The notes under the pieces are model-generated. The model saw nothing but the letters and a program-made list of their open reading frames with translations, had not been told where the DNA came from and made no database searches. A program made the translations under genes and the position numbers. Positions 8,056 through 15,165 of a stretch of DNA of 64,000 bases are shown here, piece by piece. Position 1 is the first letter of the stretch. Every line of letters starts with the position of its first letter. The stretch spans positions 1-64,000 of the forward strand of contig CAWDBD010000007.1 in the NCBI GenBank assembly GCA_963800395.1. The letters run 5' to 3'. The DNA is from DASSBG01 sp963800395. Its GTDB lineage: Bacteria > Pseudomonadota > Gammaproteobacteria > Xanthomonadales > Rhodanobacteraceae.

Positions 8056-8646
8056 TTACTTGAGCCAGAGCTTCATGCCTTCATGGGTGGCCTTGAAGCC
8101 GAGGCTTTCGTAGAAACGTATCGCATCCGGCCTTGTCTTGTCGCTGGCAAGCTGGACGATCAGGCAGCCCTTTGCCCTGGCGCGCTGTATGGCCCACTGC
8201 AACAGCTTTCCGCCAATGCCTTTGCCTCTCTGCGATGACGAGACACGAACACCCTCGATCAACGCCCGCCAGCTCCCGACATGGGTCAGACAGGGGATGA
8301 ACGTGAGTTGCAGCATGCCCACGATCTCACCGCTCGCCTCGCACACGACAAGCTCGTTGTTCGGATCTTCCCGGATAGCCTGGAATGCTGCCCGGTAGCC
8401 TTGATTGATCGGGGTGCCCGGCAACTCGCGAGTCTGACCGAGTTCATCGTCAGCAAGCATCTCGACCAGACGTGCGAGATCGTCTGGCCTGGCATCACGG
8501 AAGCGATATGCGCCACGGTTTTCCTGTCTCCCGACATTCAGGGCCAGCGCGTCAAAGCTCGGGCGGCAAAGGCAGAGCCTTTGGCAGGAGGCGCTCTTGC
8601 CGCAGGAGTGACCATGGCCTGTTCGGCTTTTTCTACTTGCGCACAT
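8056..8646 (-). CDS. GNAT family N-acetyltransferase, start uncertain
   Basis: The domain from about 8511 leftward is a complete GNAT fold: YRFRDARPDDLARLVEML, the VCEASGEIVGMLQLTFIP strands, the acetyl-CoA loop VRVSSSQRGKGIGGKLLQWA and the C-terminal ASDKTRPDAIRFYESLGF motif ending in MKLWLK. It probably acetylates a small-molecule or protein amine. The reading frame extends upstream to an ATG at 8646, overlapping the end of the reductase gene, through 45 residues unlike the family. A better-looking start, ATG at 8537 reading MSGDRKTVA, is in another frame, so a frameshift just before the domain is possible. Confidence 0.7.
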   Translation of the reverse strand: MCASRKSRTGHGHSCGKSASCQRLCLCRPSFDALALNVGRQENRGAYRFRDARPDDLARLVEMLADDELGQTRELPGTPINQGYRAAFQAIREDPNNELVVCEASGEIVGMLQLTFIPCLTHVGSWRALIEGVRVSSSQRGKGIGGKLLQWAIQRARAKGCLIVQLASDKTRPDAIRFYESLGFKATHEGMKLWLK

Positions 8647-9262
8647 ATCGCAAGTGAGTGGCATCCGGGCCATCAAGCACCGATTCAATTCTAAACTGTT
8701 GCGCGGGCACATCCAGATTGTCAAAGAGGCGCCGGCCGCCGCCGAAGAACACGGGAGCCAGGGCAATTTCCAGCTCATCCACAACACCCAGGTTCAGAAA
8801 CTGCTGGATCACCTCCGCGCCCCCTGAAATGCGAACATCACCACTTCCTGCGGCCTCCCGGGCCAACGCCAATGCACGCTCCGGCCCGTCGTTGACGAAA
8901 TGGAATGTGGTTCCGCCAGGGCGCACCCAAGGGTCTCGCTTCTCATGGGTAAGCACATATACCGGAGTGTGAAACGGGGCCTCCTCCGGCCAGCTCACCT
9001 CGCCTTGATCGAACATGCGCTTGCCCATGATGTTGGCGCCCGTGCGCTCGAAGGTATGGCGCACCATGTCGTTGATCGGACCGGTCGCACCGCCGGGACC
9101 GAAATTGAGCTTCTCGCGCATGTATTGCTGCTTCAGCAGCCAGCTCATCAGCGCACCCCACTTTTCACCCCAGTTCTTGTGCCCGGGGTCCTCCATGGTC
9201 ATCCCTTCCGGCGCCATGTAGCCATCAAGACTAAGCGCGATGTTGACAAATACCTTGCTCAT
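8633..9262 (-). CDS. Dihydrofolate reductase family protein (RibD C-terminal domain)
   Basis: A 209 aa protein with the RibD_C / DHFR-like fold: MSKVFVNIALSLDGYMAPEG at the N-terminus, NIMGKRMFDQGEVSWPEE and VYVLTHEKRDPW in the middle, and the GDVRISGGAEVIQQFLNLG nucleotide-binding block followed by DELEIALAPVFFGGGRRLFD. Stand-alone members reduce pterin- or flavin-precursor-like substrates with NADPH, but the substrate here is unknown. It is cotranscribed with the downstream GNAT, whose possible ATG overlaps its stop codon. Confidence 0.88.
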   Translation of the reverse strand: MSKVFVNIALSLDGYMAPEGMTMEDPGHKNWGEKWGALMSWLLKQQYMREKLNFGPGGATGPINDMVRHTFERTGANIMGKRMFDQGEVSWPEEAPFHTPVYVLTHEKRDPWVRPGGTTFHFVNDGPERALALAREAAGSGDVRISGGAEVIQQFLNLGVVDELEIALAPVFFGGGRRLFDNLDVPAQQFRIESVLDGPDATHLRYVRK

Positions 9263-9454
9263 TCTGTTTCCCTTGCTGCTCGATGTCTTGTTTGCCAGTG
9301 GCCCGCTTCGGTGATGTGCAACGACAGCTCATGCGCGGCCTCCCCGCAAGCGCCGCAGCATGCCTGGCGCGTCGGATTGCCGCCAGCGGAACAAAGAGCG
9401 CCACGGGATGCAATCGGTCATTTCCGCTGGCCTCCCGGTACGGGCAGCAAAACC

Positions 9455-10078
9455 CTAGCCGGTGGTCGCCTTCAGCACGCCGATATCCGCGAACGTGTAT
9501 TGCAGTTGCCAAAGAAACATCACCAGCGCCATGAACAAGTGCACCCGCGGCTTCTTTGTCACCAGCCCGATGATGCACACGAGCGAGGTTGCGCCCCAGA
9601 AGATCAGATAGCTCGGACGCAGGCCCCAATTCATGCCCTTCATGAAGGTATCACCCAGATCAACCACGTTGACCGCCAGCAACAGGCCGTAGAACCAGGG
9701 CCGCACCTTGAAAAAGTGTTCACGTGTGCTGGACACGCCCTCAAGCTGGAAGGGCACCAGCACGATCGCCAGCATGAACAGCAGCACGGAATAGCCGAGC
9801 AGGAACAGGTACAGCCCCATGGTCCACACGGCTTGCTCGCTGAAGCGATACTCGAACCACCAGAAGCCCACCAGCCAGATGAACACGAACCCGATCCACA
9901 GCAGGGTGGTGGCATCCAGCTTGAGCGGAGCACCACTGCCCATGCGCCGGTGAATGGCCTGGCCCAGCGCCGACAGGATATGCGCCACACCCAGACCGAT
10001 TACAACCGAGATAAGGCTCATCACATGTTGGAATGATTCCACGGACACCCCCTGCATTCCGTTGGCCTGGTTTGCCAT
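9455..10078 (-). CDS. Multi-pass inner-membrane protein of unknown function
   Basis: A 207 aa hydrophobic protein with about six predicted membrane helices: VMSLISVVIGLGVAHILSAL, TLLWIGFVFIWLVGFWWFEY, the LYLFLLGYSVLLFMLAIVLV helix, FYGLLLAVNVVDLGD, YLIFWGATSLVCIIGLV and a last helix ending WQLQYTF. The HILSALGQ segment after helix one resembles many small uncharacterised membrane proteins. No enzymatic motif is visible. No strong ribosome site precedes the ATG at 10078. It stands alone between the reductase gene and the divergently transcribed HExxH membrane protein. Confidence 0.75.
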   Translation of the reverse strand: MANQANGMQGVSVESFQHVMSLISVVIGLGVAHILSALGQAIHRRMGSGAPLKLDATTLLWIGFVFIWLVGFWWFEYRFSEQAVWTMGLYLFLLGYSVLLFMLAIVLVPFQLEGVSSTREHFFKVRPWFYGLLLAVNVVDLGDTFMKGMNWGLRPSYLIFWGATSLVCIIGLVTKKPRVHLFMALVMFLWQLQYTFADIGVLKATTG

Positions 10079-10278
10079 GCAACTACGGGTGCCAGACCGA
10101 ATTCCCGCAGTGTAACCCGCTCCTTTCCCGGGCAGTCAAGCTCGCGAGGTAGCCGCGGTCGCTGCCTGTGAATATATCGAAGAGACCAGCATGTGGCATT
10201 CGGGATGCCGATTCACCCCGTCCCGGCTGGTGAATACAATGTCTGCATGGGTCCTGTCTGCTACGCGGGGGAACATCG

Positions 10279-11073
10279 ATGATCAAACCGCAACCGACTG
10301 CTCGTTCACCCGGGCACCTGGCGACGGTCATCGCGATCGGTGTGCTGGCCGCAACCGTGGCGACCTTGTGCCATGAAACAATCGGCCACGGCCTCAGTTG
10401 CGTCGCTTCCGGCGGACATATCACCCTTTTGACGTCGATCTGGTTCCGTTGCTCGGAATGGAACTCGATGACCAGCCTGGGCGGCCCGATCGGCAATCTC
10501 GCGGCTGGACTCCTGGCGGTATTGCTGCTCAACCGCTTGCGGCCGGGTCCGCACATGAGGCTTTTTCTGCTGATGTCGGCGGCCCTGAACTTGTACTGGT
10601 TCATGGGCCAACTGGCTTTCGACTCCCTGAAAAATTCGGATGACTGGCACTTCACCGCATTGATCATGCGCTGGCCACCGAGCTGGAAGATGGTCGGAGC
10701 TTTCATTGGCATCGGTGGATACGTCCTTGTCAGTCGCGTGCTGCTTGCCAACCTTCGAAAGCGGCGGAGCCCAAGCGCCTGCGCCATTGCGCTGGCATAC
10801 GTCGCTGCTGCGGGTTCCGCCGTGGTCGCCGGACTCCTGTGGCGACCCGAACCCTGGGGGAGCGCATTCGAGGGTTTCAAGACCCTGGGCATTACCCCTG
10901 TCGCCATGTTGTACATCGCGTGGAGAGCCGGTCGCGATGTCGGCAGCAAAACGCGCGAGGATCCAGTGCCGCCTTCGTGGCATTGGATAGCCGGTTGCGC
11001 GCTTGTGTTTGGTGTCTTTTTGTATGCGCAGGCGACGGGCGTCGGATCAATGGCCGCATCGGGACTCCCCTGA
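10279..11073 (+). CDS. Membrane protein with HExxH motif, M50-like candidate
   Basis: A 264 aa polytopic membrane protein. The first helix ends in CHETIGHG, placing H32, E33 and H37 in an HExxH zinc-site arrangement at the membrane face, followed about 30 residues later by SLGGPIGNLAAGLLAV (residues 67-82). The combination of HExxH in a first helix with a Gly-Pro-x-x-Asn turn is what M50 (site-2-protease-like) membrane metallopeptidases show. Further helices follow (LFLLMSAALNLYWFMG and others), and the C-terminus is hydrophobic. A GGGGGAA ribosome site supports the ATG. No PDZ domain or partner gene is seen, so protease activity is inference. Confidence 0.7.
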   Translation: MIKPQPTARSPGHLATVIAIGVLAATVATLCHETIGHGLSCVASGGHITLLTSIWFRCSEWNSMTSLGGPIGNLAAGLLAVLLLNRLRPGPHMRLFLLMSAALNLYWFMGQLAFDSLKNSDDWHFTALIMRWPPSWKMVGAFIGIGGYVLVSRVLLANLRKRRSPSACAIALAYVAAAGSAVVAGLLWRPEPWGSAFEGFKTLGITPVAMLYIAWRAGRDVGSKTREDPVPPSWHWIAGCALVFGVFLYAQATGVGSMAASGLP

Positions 11074-11336
11074 TTGGGCCAACTGAGCCGGTAGCAGCTC
11101 CATTGCGGGGAGCAGGCTTCTGCGACCGGGCGCCTCGCTTCGAATGATGTCCTGAGTCGAGGCAGCCCTTCAGGTACTCCTGCCTTGTCAGGCGTATGCC
11201 CAGGCACAAGCTGAGTCCACTTCAAAGCACGCAGTCCTAGGTTCTGGCGCAACAACGGTGGCGCGTCACGACCAGCCCGAGCCCCAGGCATCAAAACCAC
11301 AGAAAGGCGGATCTGATCCCTCGGTTGATCCAGCGC

Positions 11337-11834
11337 CTACAGAAGCTCATCCATTAGCGCGGCAGGAGTCAGCCTGGGCCGCTCGAGCTCCGGCAAGGAG
11401 GAGAGCAGGGTGAAATCGGTGTACTCGAAACCGGGACCGACCGAACAACCCACCAGAGTGTAGGCACCGGTCGGACGCGCGGCCTGCCAGTACCCTGCCG
11501 GCACGACGTGCTGCGGCGATGCGCTGTCGGAAAGCGGGCCGAGCAAGGTTTTGCCAATGACACCGGACTCCGCCGTGGCCGTGAACAATTCCAGCGGCGC
11601 ACCCTCGTACCAATGCCAGGCCTCATCGGAAGCAACGCGATGCCAACGGCTGATACCACCTTCCACCAGGAGGAAGTAGATCAGCGTCAAGGCCCTGCGC
11701 GTACCCCTGGAGTCGCCTGGCTCAACCTCAAACGCAGAGCGAAACGTCTGGCGGAACATCCCGCCCTCGACATGCGGCTGCAGCTGCAATCGATCGATCA
11801 GCTCCTTGACTCGTGGATGTTCAGAATGGGTCAT
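11337..11834 (-). CDS. Cupin domain protein (DUF985)
   Basis: A 165 aa protein of the DUF985 cupin family: the N-terminal LIDRLQLQPHVEGGMFRQTF motif, LIYFLLVEGGISRWHRV, the DEAWHWYEGAPLELF cupin strand, a GYWQAARPTGAYTLVGCSVG C-terminal half and the EYTDFTLL signature. The ATG at 11834 is preferred to the GTG six bases upstream. DUF985 proteins are small single-domain cupins, some annotated as epimerase-like; substrate is unknown. It is the last ordinary gene before the integron array on the left side. Confidence 0.85.
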   Translation of the reverse strand: MTHSEHPRVKELIDRLQLQPHVEGGMFRQTFRSAFEVEPGDSRGTRRALTLIYFLLVEGGISRWHRVASDEAWHWYEGAPLELFTATAESGVIGKTLLGPLSDSASPQHVVPAGYWQAARPTGAYTLVGCSVGPGFEYTDFTLLSSLPELERPRLTPAALMDELL

Positions 11835-11905
11835 GAGCACTGATGAATGTTCTCGGGTTTGAGTTTGCAGAGCGGGCAGATTTTGAAAAAGAGGTGCAAG
11901 ACACT

Positions 11906-12071
11906 GTTCCTTTCCATGCCCCGCTTGCCGTCATCTACCCACCCCTCGATCTCGGTGGGCTGCAGATCCGAGCGACGGCTGGCCTCGGCCACGGTCGACT
12001 TGCCCCTGGATAGTCTCCAGAACCAATGCCGACTTTCGGCGCGCTGTCCAACGCTTGATCTCTTCTTCCAT
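11906..12071 (-). pseudogene. Transposase-associated DUF1153 remnant, frameshifted
   Basis: From the ATG at 12071 the minus strand reads MEEEIKRWTARRKSALVLE and, after a single extra G near 12003, continues in another frame as KSTVAEASRRSDLQPTEIEG and WVDDGKRGMERN. Together this is the N-terminal helix-turn-helix half of the short DUF1153 protein that accompanies certain insertion-sequence transposases. Similarity stops around 11906 and no transposase follows, so this is an IS remnant. It lies just beyond the distal end of the integron array. Confidence 0.7.
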
Positions 12072-12134
12072 CACTATGCGCACAGGTGTCTCCTTCGCGC
12101 AGTATCGCCTGTGCAGCTTTTCACTGGGTCATTA

Positions 12135-12232
12135 CACCCACGCCTGAGCTCGGGTTCGTTTGAGGCGACGGGCGATTTTGCTGTAGCGAAATGGGCGGCG
12201 GGCCAAACGTCACCTGCAGCAATTAGTTGGGC
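12135..12232 (-). other. attC4, long and degenerate integron recombination site
   Basis: Read on the minus strand, R'' is GCCCAAC (12226-12232) and the distal end reads GCTCAGGC followed by GTGGGTG, a one-base-short version of GTTGGGY. Between them CGTTTG (12157-12162) and CAAACG (12204-12209) pair across an imperfect stem. The site is about 98 bp, longer than the other three, and its R' is damaged. It follows the stop of the HD-domain gene by 27 bases, the position expected for a cassette attC. Confidence 0.55.
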
Positions 12233-12259
12233 GGCAACGGCGCCACTCCCCGACTGCAT

Positions 12260-12838
12260 TCAGCTACTGGCATCCAGTGCTGCTTTATAGAGGCTCTGTT
12301 TGGGCTCAGCCATGAGCTTTCTGACCAACGGAGCAAACAGGTCGAGCGACAATTCAGGATGCGAGCTATCAAATGCGAGGTTGTCGTACTTGGCAATGAA
12401 GCGCGCCGTACGCTCGTAATGCTCTGAATCTTTGAACCGGTCCCGCATATTGCGATCCATGCCCAGGTGATGGAAGAAGTTGTAGCCCTGAAAGATCGCA
12501 TGATGCTTGATCATCCAGTGGTTGGCCTCCGAGATGAAGGGCTGCAGGATTGCTGCTGCCACGTCCGCATGGTTGAAGCTACCCAATGTATCGCCGATGT
12601 CGTGCAGGAGGGCACAAACCACGTATTCGTCATCTTCGCCAGATTCTGCAGCCCGCTCAGCGGTCTGAAGACAGTGCTGCAGCCTGTCAATGGGAAAGCC
12701 GCCGTAATCACCTTTGAGGAGCTGCATATGCGCCAGGATCCGATCTGGCAGACCGGACATGAACTGCTTCTGCTCCCCGATGATTATTTGCCAATCATCC
12801 CTGGTGCTTTCTGTGAAAGATTTGAAGCTTGTTTTCAT
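12260..12838 (-). CDS. HD-domain protein, integron cassette 4
   Basis: A 192 aa protein: MKTSFKSFTESTRDDWQIII, then LQHCLQTAERAAESGEDDEY, VVCALLHDIGDTLGSFNH with the His-Asp pair, SEANHWMIKHHAIFQGYNFF, and a tail with KYDNLAFD. The order H...HD...H...D and the spacing resemble HD proteins related to the PhnZ / myo-inositol oxygenase type of mixed-valent diiron enzyme, but the third metal ligand typical of PhnZ (HDxxH) is not present, so a phosphohydrolase or unknown activity is equally possible. The ATG is preceded by CAGGGAG. It lies between attC3 and attC4 in array orientation, so it is a mobile cassette gene. Confidence 0.8.
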   Translation of the reverse strand: MKTSFKSFTESTRDDWQIIIGEQKQFMSGLPDRILAHMQLLKGDYGGFPIDRLQHCLQTAERAAESGEDDEYVVCALLHDIGDTLGSFNHADVAAAILQPFISEANHWMIKHHAIFQGYNFFHHLGMDRNMRDRFKDSEHYERTARFIAKYDNLAFDSSHPELSLDLFAPLVRKLMAEPKQSLYKAALDASS

Positions 12839-12909
12839 CGGACTCCCTGGCCTGCCGCATAGAAGAAGACTAGCACCTCTCCGCCGGATATCTACGATGT
12901 TGGCCTGCC

Positions 12910-12970
12910 GCCCAGCGCTGGAGTTAAGCGGCGCGTGCTTTTTGCGCGTCCGCTTGACCGAACTGTTATG
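12910..12970 (-). other. attC3 integron recombination site
   Basis: On the minus strand R'' is CATAACA (12964-12970), R' is GCTGGGC (12910-12916, one mismatch to GTTRRRY), and the central stem pairs AAGCGG-A-CGCG with CGCGCCGCTT, leaving one extrahelical A, a hallmark of attC folded strands. It begins 9 bases after the higA stop codon and closes the toxin-antitoxin cassette. Confidence 0.8.
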
Positions 12971-12979
12971 TGGCAGTTG

Positions 12980-13267
12980 CTACCCAGCCACGAGCCTCTT
13001 TACGTGCAACTCGTTGCGATGCTGCTCGGCTTGCCAAAGCTCATACTGAGACTGCTGGGCAAGCCAGCTCTCCGCCGATGTATCGAACGCAATGGAGAGG
13101 CGCAGTGCCATTTCCGGGCTGATGCCAGCCTTGCCGTTGAGAATTGCGCTCAAGGTCTTGCGGCTGGTGCCGAGCGCTTGCGCAGCATCAGTGACAGAAA
13201 TGCCAAGCGGCTCCAAGCACAGCTCCCGGAGTACTTCGCCAGGGTGGGGTGGGTTGTGCATACGCAT
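12980..13267 (-). CDS. higA: HigA family antitoxin, integron cassette 3
   Basis: A 95 aa XRE-type antitoxin of the HigA family: MHNPPHPGEVLRELCLEPLG at the start, then the helix-turn-helix VTDAAQALGTSRKTLSAILN, GISPEMALRLSIAFDTSAES and a C-terminal tail LWQAEQHRNELHVKRL. HigA binds and neutralises the HigB mRNA endonuclease and represses its own operon. It lies nine bases downstream of the higB frame. Its stop codon is followed directly by attC3. The antitoxin looks intact although its toxin gene is damaged. Confidence 0.9.
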   Translation of the reverse strand: MRMHNPPHPGEVLRELCLEPLGISVTDAAQALGTSRKTLSAILNGKAGISPEMALRLSIAFDTSAESWLAQQSQYELWQAEQHRNELHVKRLVAG

Positions 13268-13276
13268 GATAAAACC

Positions 13277-13554
13277 TCAGTGATAGTCCTCGTAGTTGAC
13301 GACCTCGGCATCTCCGCCCTTGAATCGAAACGTTACGCGCCAGTTGCCGTTTACCGTGACAGACCATGTCCCTCGACGGTTGCCTGTGGGTTCGTGAAGT
13401 CGGAGGCCTGGGAGATCCATATCCTTGACGATTGACGCAGCATTGAGCCTGCCAAGGATGAGCCGAAGCCGCTTGGCATGCGTGGGCTGAATACCTGCCG
13501 TGCTGCCGGATGCGAAGAACTTGGCCAATCCCTTGTGCTTGAAGCACGTATCAT
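13277..13554 (-). pseudogene. higB: HigB-type RelE toxin, frameshifted at its start, cassette 3
   Basis: The frame ending at 13277 encodes an almost complete HigB toxin: FKHKGLAKFFASGSTAGIQP, HAKRLRLILGRLNAASIVKD, MDLPGLRLHEPTGNRRGTW, SVTVNGNWRVTFRFKGGDAE and a VVNYEDYH end. Family members start M-I-(R/K)-S-F-K-H-K; here ATG ATA CGT at 13554 is followed by GCTTCAAG, one base short, so the ATG is out of frame with the rest. No other ATG, GTG or TTG lies in frame between this point and the cassette boundary. The frame does stay open into the neighbouring insertion sequence as far as a TTG at 13699, so a fusion product cannot be excluded. Confidence 0.7.
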
Positions 13555-13595
13555 CGACTACAGTGTCACGTGTAACGTTGCGCGTGTCAATCCAT

Positions 13596-13643
13596 ATAAC
13601 GCTTGAATTAAGCCGACCCGCGAAGCGGGTTCGGCTTGAATGA
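13596..13643 (-). other. attC2, proximal half (R', L', stem and part of L'')
   Basis: On the minus strand this reads CATTCAAGCCGAACCCGC, a TTC loop, GCGGGTCGGCTTAATTCAAG and then GTTATAT as R'. The stem AAGCCGA-A-CCCGC with GCGGGTCGGCTT is perfect apart from one bulged A. The missing R'' end lies 1.5 kb away at 15155-15165, beyond an insertion sequence. Confidence 0.8.
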
Positions 13644-13725
13644 GTAAAAAGAGACTTCCCCCTCGTTCGGCCTCGAGGGCCATGATGGTGTTTCGACAAA
13701 ACCGTCAGCAGAAGAGGAAGTCTCC

Positions 13726-14823
13726 ATGAGCACTATAACCATCGGCGTGGATCTGGCAAAGAATACGTTCTCGGTGTGCGAGGTCAATCCATCGGGTCGC
13801 GTGCTGCAGCGGTGTGATCTGCGTCGCGATGCGTTCAGTGCCTGGCTGGCCCAACGGCCGGCGGGTACGGTGGTCGCGATGGAGGCTTGTAGCGGTGCAC
13901 ACCATTGGGCACGGCGCTGTCGCGAGCTCGGCCTTGAACCGCGGGTCATTGCGGCGCAGTTCGTGACGCCGTTTCGCAAGAGTCGTCTGACCAAGAATGA
14001 TCGCAATGATGCCGAGGCCATTGCCACGGCAGCCCGCCAGGGCAATATGCGCTTTGTTCCGATCAAGTCGGTCGAGCAGCAAGCTCGCCTGGCCTGGCAT
14101 CGGGCGCGTGAAGGCTACAAGACCGAAGGCCTGGCCATCAGCAACCGTTTGCGCGGCCTGCTGGCCGAGTTCGGCTTCATTGTTGCGAAGGGTGATTTGG
14201 CCTTGCGTCGTGCCCTGTCCGACTTGAGTGAGAGTGCGGCATTGCCGTTGGCAGTGAAGGTACTGATCGACGATTTGAATGATCACTGGATCGCGGTGCG
14301 CGAGCGCGTCAAGGTCTGTGAGGCGCGCATCGGGGACCATGCGCGAGCCGATGAGCGGTGCGCTCACCTGCGCGCCATCATCGGCGTCGGAGCGATTACC
14401 GCCGATGCGGTGGTTGCCACAGTCGGTTCGGCTACCGAATTCAAGAATGGCCGGCAAATGGCTGCGTGGCTGGGCCTTGTGCCCACCCAGCACACCACCG
14501 GCGGACACGTTCGCCTGGGCAAGATCAGCTGTCGCGGCGATGCCTATCTGCGCACGCTCCTGATCCAGGGTGCACGAAGCAGTTTGCAGCGCGCCAAGAC
14601 CGCCAGCATCGACAAGCGCACGCCCGAGCAGATATGGATCCAATCGCTGGCCTGCCGCCTGCCGTTCGGCAAGGTGATCGTCGCCATTGCCAACAAGCAC
14701 GCGCGACAGATCTGGGCCATCCTGGCCAGAGCCGAACACTACGACGCGGAAGCATGGATGAAGCACCCGATGGTGCAACGTCCGGCAAGCGGGCATGCCA
14801 AGGCGGGCGCCGCCATGGCCTGA
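13726..14823 (+). CDS. IS110-family transposase (IS1111 group)
   Basis: A 365 aa DEDD recombinase. The RuvC-like N-terminal domain starts ITIGVDLAKNTFSVCEV with D9, then VVAMEACSGAHHWAR with E53 and KNDRNDAEAIATAARQG with D92 and D95. The C-terminal transposase_20 domain has IIGVGAITADAVVATVG, the AAWLGLVPTQHTTGG block and a QGARSSLQ segment carrying the conserved serine. Family enzymes act with an element-encoded guide RNA that pairs with donor and target DNA. The gene appears complete, with no internal stop. Confidence 0.95.
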   Translation: MSTITIGVDLAKNTFSVCEVNPSGRVLQRCDLRRDAFSAWLAQRPAGTVVAMEACSGAHHWARRCRELGLEPRVIAAQFVTPFRKSRLTKNDRNDAEAIATAARQGNMRFVPIKSVEQQARLAWHRAREGYKTEGLAISNRLRGLLAEFGFIVAKGDLALRRALSDLSESAALPLAVKVLIDDLNDHWIAVRERVKVCEARIGDHARADERCAHLRAIIGVGAITADAVVATVGSATEFKNGRQMAAWLGLVPTQHTTGGHVRLGKISCRGDAYLRTLLIQGARSSLQRAKTASIDKRTPEQIWIQSLACRLPFGKVIVAIANKHARQIWAILARAEHYDAEAWMKHPMVQRPASGHAKAGAAMA

Positions 14824-15138
14824 TTCGTTTCAACGCCAGCGCGATGCGGTAGTAACGGGTCAGACCCACCTGGAGAGAACCTGACTAACTATCTGGACGT
14901 CCCAAGGTGTGTCGACTGATCCTCGAACACCGACGAACCCGATGAATGAAAGAGGTCTCCGGGTGCGGTTTATACCCTGGTCCGAGTCGGCAGCACAGGC
15001 TCAACAAGACCGATTACGGAAATGCAGTCTGGCAACGTTGCACCACCGCAGCGAACTGGCAAAAGCAGTACGCAGGACAAGAAGACAAAGCAAAGGCCTG
15101 AACGCTTGAGGTCAGACCATCATGCAGCCGGGGTTGAC
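14824..15138 (+). ncRNA. 3' non-coding part of the IS, putative guide (bridge/seek) RNA region
   Basis: About 315 bases between the transposase stop and the right inverted repeat lack a convincing gene. In IS1111-group elements the guide RNA is encoded in this position. Consistent with that, TGAATGAA at 14943-14950 matches the reconstructed attC target across the insertion point (TTGAATG / AATTG), and it is followed by AAGAG, like the element's left end. The extent of the RNA, its folding and its strand are not determined here. Confidence 0.4.
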
Positions 15139-15154
15139 GGGAAGTCTCTTACGG

Positions 15155-15165
15155 AATTGTTAGGG
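15155..15165 (-). other. attC2, distal end (R'')
   Basis: GTTAGGG on the plus strand (CCCTAAC on the minus strand, R'') preceded by AATT. It completes the attC whose other part is at 13596-13643. The TAA of R'' is also the stop codon of the cassette 2 gene, as is common in cassettes. Confidence 0.8.

Larger units (their letters stand above)
13644..15154. mobile_element. IS110-family (IS1111 group) insertion sequence inside attC2
   Basis: A 1.5-kb insertion sequence carrying one transposase gene. Subterminal inverted repeats AAGAGACTTCCC (13649-13660) and GGGAAGTCTCTT (15139-15150) are perfect over 12 bases; subterminal rather than terminal repeats characterise the IS1111 group. Joining the flanks (left ending GGCTTGAATG, right starting AATTGTTAGGG) rebuilds a normal attC, and no target duplication is visible. 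Preference of some IS1111-group elements for attC sites is documented (the IS1111-attC elements). Exact ends are uncertain by a few bases. Confidence 0.85.

Noticed and set aside
10083..11300. 405-codon minus-strand frame opposite the HExxH protein
   Set aside because: Antisense to a hydrophobic protein with better start and ribosome site; its translation has no domain.
13705..14796. Long minus-strand frame opposite the IS transposase
   Set aside because: A shadow of the transposase gene; the DEDD motif is in the plus-strand frame.
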